Origin: JBBDIP01 sp964602455
Lineage (GTDB): Bacteria > Bacillota > Sulfobacillia > Fermentithermobacillales > Fermentithermobacillaceae
Direction of reading: 5' to 3'
Length of the DNA stretch: 10,008 nucleotides
Assembly (NCBI GenBank): GCA_964602455.1
Contig: CAZRRG010000082.1
Span: forward strand, 1 to 10,008
Shown here: in pieces, positions 1 to 7,800 of the stretch
Layout: every line of letters begins with the position of its first letter
How positions within the stretch are numbered: the first letter of the stretch is position 1
Notes under the pieces: generated by a model
What the model saw: only the letters and a program-made list of their open reading frames with translations
What the model was told of the DNA's origin: nothing
Database searches by the model: none
Position numbers and translations under genes: made by a program

Positions 1-444
1 AAGCACTGTGTCCCAGGATCTATCGAAGGTCAGATTCCGAGATAAGCACAAGAAGCGGTAGGCCACGGAACCATCTGCCGCGACGAAGCGCAGCAGCCAC
101 ACCTTAGGATGGAAGACAGCGGTGTCCTGGGCCGGACGGACCTCTATCACCGACGGCTCCAGGTAACTGAACAGCAGGCTTGATGTGGCCGGGACGGCAA
201 TGCGGCCCTGCTGACAGAAGACAACCATCCTTCCGGCCACGCGACGGAGCGCCTCCAGGATAGCGGTTGGGTCCCGCAGTGCTTCGCCGGGGTTCTCGGC
301 TTCAAACAGAACCATCGACAGGGGCGCCATCAGCAGAGACAATAGATCCAGAGTGAAGGTGGTTGCCAGGGCCTTGTCCAAGACGTAACCGTCCGGAGGA
401 CGCAGCTCACTGAGGAAGACCGATCGATCCTTGAGGCTAAGCAC
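1..444 (-). CDS. Phospholipase D-like family protein, N-terminal part (runs off the left edge)
   Basis: Only the first 148 residues are in the window. The start is the GTG at 444-442, inside the last codons of the DUF6361 gene (8 bp overlap), preceded by an AGGAGGGG Shine-Dalgarno (451-458), so translational coupling is likely. The N-terminus (LRPPDGYVLDKA, then TTFTLDLLSLL) resembles the leader region of PLD-like proteins found with helicases in defence islands; this is recognition from memory, not a search. A phospholipase-D type half-site is visible: H112-P-K114 in FHPKVWLLRF, followed by S135-R-N137 in SRNLTFD, matching the HxK...(S/G)xN pattern of one PLD catalytic half. PLD-fold enzymes act as phosphodiesterases; in defence loci they are usually thought to be nucleases. 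A second HxK motif and any further domain would lie beyond position 1. The family call is fairly sure; nuclease activity is inferred. Confidence 0.8.
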   Translation of the reverse strand, partial: MLSLKDRSVFLSELRPPDGYVLDKALATTFTLDLLSLLMAPLSMVLFEAENPGEALRDPTAILEALRRVAGRMVVFCQQGRIAVPATSSLLFSYLEPSVIEVRPAQDTAVFHPKVWLLRFVAADGSVAYRFLCLSRNLTFDRSWDTVL

Positions 445-1663
445 CGACTTCCCCTCCTGCCAAGCCATCAAGGATATCCTTCAAAATGACCTTCACGTTG
501 GCCCACCGGTAGTCCTGGCGGAACGCGCCTGCGCTGCCACCCCAACGATCGAGAGCTCTCCGATTATGCAGCCTAGCACGCTCGTGTTTGAGCATGTACT
601 CGCGGGCCTTGATCAGGCCTGCGGCAGCATCGCTGGATGAGACAGATGATGCAGGTGACTTACCCAGGGCTAACCCCAACCATTCGTCCACAAATGACCG
701 CGTTCGCTCGGGAATGCGAGCGTTGCGAAGCGCTGGGCAGGCCCAGAAGCGTTCTTTCTCGGCGTACCACTGGCGCAATTCGAAGCCGCGGGACTCGATT
801 GCGTTAGCCCAATCGCCTAGAGCAGCATCGTAATCTGCTTCCCACTCCTCGTGGGGCAGGGCTCTCGCGAGGAGAAGGTTGTATAGAAGCGACGCGCCAT
901 AAATGACTTCTGAGAAGTTGCGGGCGTGCGTCAGAACTGACTGGAGTTGAGCCGGCAGCGACGGCGCGATGGGGTGTTCCCAAGGGAACGCGCAGTCAAC
1001 CGCCTGATCCCATAGCACCAATCTGGACAACAGAGTGTTTGGATGAGATGTGACGATCCTCTCTTGCAGGTACCGCGATTCGTTGGCTGTGAGCGCCATT
1101 GACGCTGCCTCAGGGAAACCTTCCGGCGGCTCAGGTAGTCCGAGATGCCACGTCTGGAGATGACCATCGGAGACGGGCTCGCCGTCCTCTCCCTTAAGAT
1201 TGTCGCGGCGCTTACGGTAGATAAAGTCCAGGCTACGATGGTACTGGTCCCTGGAATCCGGATAGCACTGGATGCGCCACGATCGAAGGCCTGCCCAGTA
1301 GATTACGCTCGGCAGACGCAGCAGCTGGTCTCGCCTGTCCTGGCCGATCAGCCCGTCTCTGTCGCCGGACGCCAAGAGAGCATCTATGAGCTTAACTTCG
1401 CCTTTTCGGGCCTCGACCGCAATTCTGGAGGAAGGTATCTTCTTCTCCTCAAGGGCTTTGTACACCCAGGGTATGAAGAGAAAGTACTTCGCTCTGGTCT
1501 GAATGGTGCTCGTGCCTGGAAAGAAGAACTCGGCGAACGCATCCCGGACCGTGCCAATTCCCATCTCATCTCGGGCTTCGCGCTCGCTGAAGAGGTGGAC
1601 AACGTCCATCATCTTCTGCCTATCGTCTTCGGAGAAGTCCACCCAACCAAAGTGAGACGGCAT
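437..1663 (-). CDS. DUF6361 family protein
   Basis: This 408-residue protein has no established biochemical function. I recognise the family from its N-terminus: FGWVDFSEDDRQKM at about 5-18, then the block IGTVRDAFAEFFFPG at about 36-50, directly followed by TSTIQTRAKYFLFIPW at about 51-66. The C-terminal YRWANVKVILKDILDGL is also typical. It has no signal peptide, no obvious membrane segment and no catalytic motif that I can name. It contains several tryptophan-rich helical stretches and a basic segment, YRKRRDN, in the first half. The ATG at 1663 has a GGAGGG Shine-Dalgarno 6 bases upstream. It overlaps the PLD-like gene downstream by 8 bp, and such coupling suggests the two products work together. 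The family is known to me mainly as a neighbour of PLD-like proteins and large DUF1998 helicases. Identity is quite sure, role unknown; a structural or sensing subunit is one guess. Confidence 0.85.
   Translation of the reverse strand: MPSHFGWVDFSEDDRQKMMDVVHLFSEREARDEMGIGTVRDAFAEFFFPGTSTIQTRAKYFLFIPWVYKALEEKKIPSSRIAVEARKGEVKLIDALLASGDRDGLIGQDRRDQLLRLPSVIYWAGLRSWRIQCYPDSRDQYHRSLDFIYRKRRDNLKGEDGEPVSDGHLQTWHLGLPEPPEGFPEAASMALTANESRYLQERIVTSHPNTLLSRLVLWDQAVDCAFPWEHPIAPSLPAQLQSVLTHARNFSEVIYGASLLYNLLLARALPHEEWEADYDAALGDWANAIESRGFELRQWYAEKERFWACPALRNARIPERTRSFVDEWLGLALGKSPASSVSSSDAAAGLIKAREYMLKHERARLHNRRALDRWGGSAGAFRQDYRWANVKVILKDILDGLAGGEVGA
451..458 (-). promoter_or_regulatory. Shine-Dalgarno site that fixes the PLD-like GTG start
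   Basis: On the minus strand the sequence reads AGGAGGGG, followed by AAGTCG and the GTG at 444. The site lies inside the DUF6361 coding sequence. Spacing is close to ideal, and it makes the GTG a better start than the internal ATG codons further down. Confidence 0.7.
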
Positions 1664-1820
1664 ATCTGACCCTCCAATGAAGATGCTAGACCCATCTTGT
1701 CAGGCTCCATGCTAGCGCAGTTACCCCGTCACGGAGTGTGGGAAACAAGGGTTTGGTACGAACCATCGGGGTCAGCCAACAACGTACCTAGGGGTCTGTC
1801 TGGATTCGACAGTCGATGGC
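1664..1820. other. 157-bp gap between the metallopeptidase and DUF6361 genes
   Basis: This is the largest gap in the window. It holds the Shine-Dalgarno of the DUF6361 gene at its left end, a spaced inverted repeat (GGTACG 1755-1760, CGTACC 1783-1788) and a small hairpin (CTGTC 1796-1800, GACAG 1808-1812) just after the metallopeptidase stop codon. I see no convincing -35/-10 pair and no hairpin followed by a T run on the minus strand. No reading frame here looks coding. It could hold an internal regulatory site or mark the junction between two modules of the island. Confidence 0.5.
1755..1788. repeat. Spaced inverted repeat GGTACG...CGTACC
   Basis: Six-base perfect arms are separated by 22 bases, in the gap upstream of the DUF6361 gene. 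The arms do not extend further. It could be an operator half-site pair or a weak RNA stem, but six-base arms can easily arise by chance. Confidence 0.25.
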
Positions 1821-2735
1821 CTACGTTCCACCTTTCGCCTTCCTGGGCTTCAGCCTCTCTATGCCCATACTTTCAATGAGTCCTGCGGCCTTCATCACAC
1901 AGTCCAGGCTGATGGAAGGAGTCATCGGCTCTCTACTGACATACCCCGACAGGTACTCCGCAGAAGGAGTCGATATTCCGGCCCGAGCGCAGACCAGGTA
2001 GGCAACAGACTCAGCCTCCAGCTCCACCACACTCTTGTCTAGGCCGCGTCGATCCGGCCACCACTGCGGATTGGGAGTTCCAAGATGCCCACAGTAGAGA
2101 TGCGCAAGTTCGTGAACAACAGTCGCGTACTGGGACTCCCTAGAGGCGCCGCTCGCACATTCAAGGTGATAACGGACGCGAACCGCGGTGCCTCTGAAGC
2201 GGACAACCCTGCCGTCTCCCTCTGCGACTCTGATTGAACCCCCCTGCTGTGAGCCCAGCTTGGCGGTATGAAAAGCCACGCCGTCTCTTTCTGCGTTTTC
2301 AATAGTGCGGCTCAGCTTCCCGTGCTCTTCCTCGCCTGCCACAACGAAAGGTCGTTCCACTTCCCTGGGCATCGCAGCACCTTCGGTATCGGATACGTCA
2401 AACACGAACATGACTGGCCCCATGGGCTGAAGGATGACCAAGGGTCGTGCACCGGGTTTTGGCCTCCGCCCGAATTCTCGGATCCAGCGATGGGCAGGCG
2501 CCACGAATCTGGCGCCGGGTAGCTGAATGTACACGAGCATTGCGTTAAAGGGAGAGTACCGTCGGAATCCAGCCACAAACTCAAGCAGAGCATGGTACTC
2601 CTTGCTGGACCTAAACTGCATTGCATGCTGAAACAGCTCATCAAGCGCTCGCCTTGTCGCCGCCTCGTCCCACGTGTCCGCCGGGGTAGCGTCTGCGGAG
2701 ACACCTAATAGGTCCCTGGGGCCCAGATACTGCAC
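1821..2735 (-). CDS. ArdC/ImmA-like zinc metallopeptidase (HExxH)
   Basis: This 304-residue protein has two parts. The N-terminal half (about 20-120) resembles the ArdC N-terminal, ssDNA-binding-like region: a helical start, FRSSKEYHALLEFVAGF (41-57), YSPFNAMLVYIQ (60-71), then VAPAHRWIREFGRRPKPGA (78-96) and PLVILQPMGPVMFVFDVSDT. The C-terminal half is a zincin: HELAH at 208-212 gives two histidine ligands and the catalytic glutamate, and the acidic helix ELEAESVAYLV (238-248) would supply the third ligand. ArdC proteins from plasmids bind ssDNA and counter restriction; ImmA/IrrE relatives cut repressors. Which applies here is not visible, and no helix-turn-helix is seen. The start is the GTG at 2735, with GGGAGGG (2742-2748) 6 bases upstream. 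It lies 57 bp after the radical-SAM gene. Family call sure; substrate unknown. Confidence 0.8.
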   Translation of the reverse strand: MQYLGPRDLLGVSADATPADTWDEAATRRALDELFQHAMQFRSSKEYHALLEFVAGFRRYSPFNAMLVYIQLPGARFVAPAHRWIREFGRRPKPGARPLVILQPMGPVMFVFDVSDTEGAAMPREVERPFVVAGEEEHGKLSRTIENAERDGVAFHTAKLGSQQGGSIRVAEGDGRVVRFRGTAVRVRYHLECASGASRESQYATVVHELAHLYCGHLGTPNPQWWPDRRGLDKSVVELEAESVAYLVCARAGISTPSAEYLSGYVSREPMTPSISLDCVMKAAGLIESMGIERLKPRKAKGGT

Positions 2736-2741
2736 TTCAGT

Positions 2742-2748
2742 CCCTCCC
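2742..2748 (-). promoter_or_regulatory. Shine-Dalgarno site for the metallopeptidase GTG start
   Basis: On the minus strand GGGAGGG is followed by a 6-base spacer and the GTG at 2735. It supports a non-ATG start for this gene. Confidence 0.6.
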
Positions 2749-2792
2749 TCGAGTCCTCCCCGATGGGATCATTAGCGCTGTCGCTCGGGCTC

Positions 2793-3566
2793 CTACCTGC
2801 TAATGGTCCCCTTCTTGATGTGACACTGGATTCCGCGCTCGTCACAAAAAGCCAGCACCATGCCGGCCTGCTCATTGTAGAACCCCCGGTGTGTCTTGTA
2901 CGCGCTAATCTCCTTGCTGTAGTTAGTGCGCCCGAAGATGATCTTATCTACAAAGCCAATGGCATCAAGAATCTCACTCAAGTCCTGAGTGATGAGGTTT
3001 GGAGTAGGATACGGCTCAACACTCACCCACGTTCTGCAGCCTCGATCATGCAGCGCCCTAAGCCCGGCGAGCCTAACCTGGTATGGAGCTGCACCGGGCT
3101 CTACACGAGCCCGGTAGTCTTCATCTAGCGAGATGAGCGTGATGCCATACTCGTTATCCTTGGTGTAGTCAGCCAACACGGCGGGCAGCAACCCCTTAGT
3201 AAGTACCGTACACTTAATGCCGGCGTCGTTTAGTGCCTTGATGGCGGCGAGGCTCATCTTCTCGATTTCGTCGTACTGGTACATGAACGGATCGGTAGTG
3301 AAGCAGAGCTGCACGGACTTAATCCTTGATTTTAACCGGGGAATCTCTTCATCGAGGATGTCCATGGTGTTGCTAACCAGGTACGGCTCCAACCATTGCT
3401 CATATGAACCTACCTGGCCGAACCGCTTCTTCATCAGAAACGCATAACAAGGATATTTGCAGCCATGAGCACAACCAAGAACGTGGTTCATGGTATAGTC
3501 ACCATATTCAACGCCGGTCACATAGAGCATAGACCTACGCTCTATGAACCCTTTGACCATCTTCAT
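2793..3566 (-). CDS. Radical-SAM, spore-photoproduct-lyase-like protein with a CX3CX3C motif (TcmP partner)
   Basis: This 257-residue protein has the layout of the SPL-like radical SAM group (COG1533 type). The cluster motif is near the N-terminus: GCAHGCKYPCYA with C32, C36 and C40. The spacing is CX3CX3C instead of the standard CX3CX2C, owing to the extra residue in KYP. Further SPL-type landmarks are CFTTDPFMYQYDEIEK (88-103), the strand ending VLTKG (121-125), ITLISLDEDYRARVEPGA (142-159) and SVEPYPTPNL. Radical SAM enzymes use a 4Fe-4S cluster and S-adenosylmethionine to make a radical; SPL itself repairs a DNA lesion. The true substrate here is unknown. The ATG at 3566 has AAGGAGG 7 bases upstream and lies inside the end of the TcmP gene (32 bp overlap), so the two are translationally linked and probably partners. 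Fold confident, reaction not known. Confidence 0.85.
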   Translation of the reverse strand: MKMVKGFIERRSMLYVTGVEYGDYTMNHVLGCAHGCKYPCYAFLMKKRFGQVGSYEQWLEPYLVSNTMDILDEEIPRLKSRIKSVQLCFTTDPFMYQYDEIEKMSLAAIKALNDAGIKCTVLTKGLLPAVLADYTKDNEYGITLISLDEDYRARVEPGAAPYQVRLAGLRALHDRGCRTWVSVEPYPTPNLITQDLSEILDAIGFVDKIIFGRTNYSKEISAYKTHRGFYNEQAGMVLAFCDERGIQCHIKKGTISR

Positions 3567-4806
3567 ATCTGCGCCTCCTTATGATGACCTTCCTTCCCTT
3601 CCCTTCCTGCCAGAACATGCGCTCCTTTCCCGCGGCGGTGGTCGCTGGAATCCTCTCGATCTCAATGAACCCATCCTTCTTCAGTTCATCCAAGATGGCG
3701 TATATCATTCCGAATTCACATAGCAGGCCATGATTGTTGACAAATGTGGCGAGGAGACTGGTGAGCCCAACATCCCCGAAAAACGTGGAGAGATGCTCCA
3801 GCAGTACTGCCTTGATCTGCTCAGCAGTCATGAGCTCATTCTCGACAGTGGACGACACTCTAGTGTCAGCATCAAAGAGCGATCTCTGCCCTCCCTGCTG
3901 CACTTGAATGAACAATTCGTCCTTTCTTTTCTGCATGTTCTGCGCCATGAGGAAGCAGCCATCCTCATGGTCAGAGACATGGATCATCCGATACTTCGGG
4001 CGCAGGCCGGCTTTGAGACGAATGGGCATGTCAAGGACATACTTGTATCGCTGACGTAACCGTTGCTTGTACTCCCTAGACAATCTTTTCTCTGCTTGAT
4101 AGCCATCTATCTTCTTTGCCTGGTAGTCCCTCACGATAGCTTTCCAGTAGTCGTCACCAGCGATGCCCGTCAGAAGTCGTTCTGACTGGCTGGACGCGCT
4201 TACAGGGGTAGGCTCGTACTCAACAAGGTCGTCCAGGTCTTTCAGGGCTTCATCGTCGCTGTAGTCAACCCTCATAACCCGGCAGGCATCGCGAAAGAAC
4301 CCAAATGAGTTGAAGTTGATAAGCATCTCCAAAGTACGGAATCCGAGAGCCTGGAACTTGTCAAACAGAGCAGAATCCAGTGCCTTTATCCCATAGGGGT
4401 CTATGTAGAGAAACACATTGGTTCCTCGCTTGTTTGACAGAAGCCCCTCGATCTTCTCCTCGTACTTTCCCGGCACAACACTCAGGTTCTTGCAGTCGTA
4501 GCCAAGCGAAGCAAGGTTATCGCCCAATTCTTTGGCGTAGTTGAGGTCAATGAAACACATATCTATCCTGCCGTTACCACTTGTGCGACTTAGGCACTCG
4601 TCGCGCGCCTTCAAAGCAATCAATGGAGAGCCTGGATTGCCATCATCAAACTTGCCTTTCCCAGCAAAGCAGTCCACGTAGAATATGGGTTGACCTGTCG
4701 TCAGGACCTTCTGGAAATACGGTCTCAGGTAACACCCGAGTAGCTGATCCTTTATTTGGGACCAGCGACTCTTTGATTTGAAGAAATCCTCGTTGCCCTT
4801 CGACAT
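3535..4806 (-). CDS. tcmP: Three-Cys-motif partner protein TcmP
   Basis: This 423-residue protein is recognised from its N-terminus (KSRWSQIKDQLLGCYLRPYF, 12-31) and from the block YVDCFAGKGKF (43-53). The first half looks like a Rossmann-fold methyltransferase: DCFAGKG fits a SAM-binding loop, CFIDLN (84-89) ends the second strand with an acidic residue, and YIDPYG (134-139) sits where DNA methyltransferases carry a DPPY-type motif, followed by INFNSFGFF. The last 80 residues or so (ELMTAEQIKAVLLEH, then MIYAILDELKKDGFIEIERI) look like a winged helix, and the extreme C-terminus is very basic (VIIRRRRYEDGQR), consistent with nucleic-acid binding. The family is named for its regular pairing with proteins carrying a three-cysteine motif, exactly as seen with the overlapping downstream gene. 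The ATG at 4806 has GGAGG upstream. Family call sure; methyltransferase activity and substrate are inferred. Confidence 0.88.
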   Translation of the reverse strand: MSKGNEDFFKSKSRWSQIKDQLLGCYLRPYFQKVLTTGQPIFYVDCFAGKGKFDDGNPGSPLIALKARDECLSRTSGNGRIDMCFIDLNYAKELGDNLASLGYDCKNLSVVPGKYEEKIEGLLSNKRGTNVFLYIDPYGIKALDSALFDKFQALGFRTLEMLINFNSFGFFRDACRVMRVDYSDDEALKDLDDLVEYEPTPVSASSQSERLLTGIAGDDYWKAIVRDYQAKKIDGYQAEKRLSREYKQRLRQRYKYVLDMPIRLKAGLRPKYRMIHVSDHEDGCFLMAQNMQKRKDELFIQVQQGGQRSLFDADTRVSSTVENELMTAEQIKAVLLEHLSTFFGDVGLTSLLATFVNNHGLLCEFGMIYAILDELKKDGFIEIERIPATTAAGKERMFWQEGKGRKVIIRRRRYEDGQRVHRA

Positions 4807-4845
4807 ATGAACCTTCCTCCAGATAGGCCTTATACGTGATCGGTC

Positions 4846-4864
4846 ATGAGCGTCGATCGCTCAT
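4846..4864. repeat. Small hairpin in the 74-bp gap between the helicase and TcmP genes
   Basis: Perfect 7-bp arms ATGAGCG (4846-4852) and CGCTCAT (4858-4864) enclose a 5-base loop. On the transcribed minus strand no T run follows, so it is not a standard intrinsic terminator. It might mark RNA processing or attenuate transcription between the very long helicase message and tcmP. The remaining part of the gap shows only the tcmP Shine-Dalgarno. Confidence 0.4.
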
Positions 4865-4880
4865 TCCCTCATCGGCAGGC

Positions 4881-7800
4881 CTAAATGAACCATTCTGTCT
4901 TGGTCCTTATCTCCCTCGCCCTATCTCTTCCAATCAGGTAGTTGGCAAGCCTAAAGAAGTGAGCTGCCATACGCTCCCTATCCTCGAGGTGAGAAACGGG
5001 TATCTCGATTACCTCATAACCCGTGTTCCTGAGGTGGGTTCTGATGGCCCGATCCCGTGCGGCAACCTCTGGGTTGCCATGGATCTCAACGCTCAGGCCG
5101 TCGAGGTATACACATACGCCTCTGAAGTACTCGTCTTCGCCAGGGAAGAAACAATCAGGCGTTGTCGAGCCCAATGGCTGCCCAAGCACTATGCGCTTCT
5201 GCCACTCCCCCATCATAAAACCCGCGCGCTCAAGAAGATGGCGCAGCCTATCCTCGGCCTGATTGGTCGGCTGATGCTCGCCAGAGGGCGGCTCCTGAGG
5301 GAGGCTGGAAAGGATGTCATGCTTGAACTCCAGGTTTTCTCCCCAATCCTTCAGCCGCTCAGCGGCGCAATAGCGGTCCAGATACTTGTGGTAGTGGGCA
5401 TTGCGGAAGGTCTTCAAGCAGTCGATGCAGGCGCGCTGACAGGCGCCGGGGCAGTTCTCCGCCACTTCCCTAGCTGCAGCCACTACTTCTGGCCAGCGCT
5501 CGCAGGCTTGCTCTAGCAGACCCGAACCGCCGGGCATAGGGTCATACAGGACTCCATCTACCTCATCGGAGGCGCCTCGCGACACAACCAGGACGTGAAG
5601 GTCCTCAAGTTCCATCTCGAGGACACGTGTCATGCCGGCCCGAAGGGCCTCCAAGACCGAGTGCGCCTCGTCCCGGCTTGCGAGCCCTGGGAGACATAGC
5701 GTATCGGCAATGACATCGGTGTAAATGCCAACGCGATCTGTCGGCCTTCCGTACCGCTCGCGTTCGCTCGCATCGAAGTTCTCCAGTTCGGTCTTCGACG
5801 CCAACGGTGAGCGGCTCGCGCCGGTGACGAGACTCATCGGATATCCCAGTTCTCCGTCGGCCACCTTGGCAACGGCCCCAACGTTAACCAACCTTAAGTG
5901 AACACCCTTCATCATCTTGACCTCGCGCCGGGCTCCCCAGATGTACCGCTTACCAGGCCCATGCCTTTCTGTCTCGTAACCGTAAACCGAGACCGCCATC
6001 TGGAACCGGTAGTCTTCTTCGTCTCCGATGTGTGACACATGGATAAGGTCCACATCGCAGATGGGAATGGCCTTGATGGACGCAGCTCCCAGGGTCGATG
6101 CGACCCCCGGCTGCGCAGCGCCGAGTTCAAAGATGCTCTCTCTCGAGACATCGACCTGGAACACTAGAGGCGGGTCGGGATCCAGGTGGAAATATCGCGC
6201 GACGAACCGGTGTCCATTAGCGTAGATGAGGTTGCCTGGCACGTATTCCCTTACCGCCATGGCCGAAGGCCTCGGTAGCACGAAGTCCGGACCAGCCATG
6301 ATGTTGCGCGGCATCAGGGCGGTCCCAATGACAGAGCCTGTATCAAGCCCATACCCAGGCAAGAACCCTTCAGCTGCAAGGACAGCATAAGTATTGATGT
6401 CGTCATAGCCCTCGGTCTCGCTTCGGGATCTCCTGGTGACCCCTTTCAGGCGCTTGACCAGGCGATCGCACCGTTGGTAGACACCATCCTCGTCGGGGTC
6501 GAGGGTACCCTTTCTGGCCCTCTCGATGTCGAGGCGGTTCTTCAGTTCCATCGCCCACACTAGGCGCTTTCTTAGCGCCTTGATGACATCCTGAAGCCGG
6601 TCTGGCATTGACCGGACGATTACCCGAAGCCGCTCGACCTCTACAACATCGCGAGAGTCGTCCGGCCAGTGCCTGCCGAAGACATCTACCAGATGCTCAA
6701 CCAGATGGCTCTCAAACCGTTCAACCTGCTCTCGAAGCGGGGTCAGATCGAAGTCAGACTTTCGGACGTCCCCCCGCTCATCGAAGAGGTAATCGCGAAT
6801 GCGTCCCGGGAACGCACGCCGGAGCGCATCGGATATAGCCTTTCGAGTGTCCTCGTCTTGCCCGCTGCCACCTCGGCCGAGACTGTGGAGTCTGGTCATG
6901 ACCGTAGCATGGACGTGCTTAGCCACCATCAAATCATTGCGGAGGTTGAACTGCGGAGGCTCAACGCGTCCCTCCAGAAGTTTCGATGGTTCGGAGAAGT
7001 ACGCTCGGTCATGGTCCACGCTTCGAGCGTAAGTGACATTCACCGCAAGTCGATGGCGTCGTCCTGCGCGACCGACTCTCTGCCAATAGTTTGACGGCAG
7101 CGGAGGTACGTTCTTCATCAACACCGCATCCAACGCGCCAATGTCAATGCCGAGTTCCAGGGTAGGAGTGCAGACCAAGGTGTTCACCGAATCAGTCTTC
7201 TCATCTTTGAAGACTCTCTCGAGGCGCTCCCTCTCCTTGGCAGGGACCTGAGCCGAGTGCTCCGCCGGGCGGACCATGGCGAAATCTTGATCAAGCATCA
7301 CAAGGTTGTAATCGTCCGTATCTTGAGGAACAAAGCGAAGCTCGCCGTCGCATCTCCAGGACAAGCAGCGGTTGTTGGGAGTCGGCCGGGTCTGGACTCT
7401 GCGGCACTTCTGGCACTGCCAAACTCCTTCGCCTAGGTTTCGGGAGAGAGTGAGGAGGTCGGCATCGATCTGATACGCTCCCTTGCATCCATTGAGCGGC
7501 GTGCCACGAGAGCCTCTGAGGGTAACCGGCACCAGGATCCTAATGTCTGCGCTAAGAAGCTTCCACAGGTCCGTTATGAACTCTTCAACATGGTCGGGGT
7601 CTACCCCCCAGGCGCGCACAGCTTGTTTGGCAATGCTATCGCCGGTCGGAGTAAGCAACTGCGTCACACGGCCCTTTTCATCGTCAGCATCGCGCAGCAG
7701 CTTGAGACCCTTCGGAACACCCCGCAAGACTGGTATGTATCCTCGCTGGACTTCGCGGTTTCCGTTATCCCAGAACTGACTGAAGGCCTTCGTCTTCGCG

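Noticed and set aside
1145..1669. 174-codon open frame on the plus strand
   Set aside because: It is antisense to the DUF6361 gene, whose protein sequence is clearly conserved. It is a shadow frame.
1664..1820. Internal promoter for the DUF6361/PLD pair
   Set aside because: The best -35-like TTGTTT on the minus strand has no acceptable -10 partner at 16-18 bases, so no promoter is called.
2312..2704. 130-codon minus-strand frame inside the metallopeptidase gene
   Set aside because: It overlaps the ArdC-like coding sequence in another frame and shows only low-complexity residues and no family features.
4846..4864. Hairpin considered as a rho-independent terminator after the helicase gene
   Set aside because: No T run follows the stem on the minus strand and the stem is only 7 bp, so transcription probably continues into tcmP.
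4836..5516. 226-codon open frame on the plus strand
   Set aside because: It is antisense to the DUF1998 and nuclease-type end of the helicase, with no recognisable motif, and its start has no good ribosome site.
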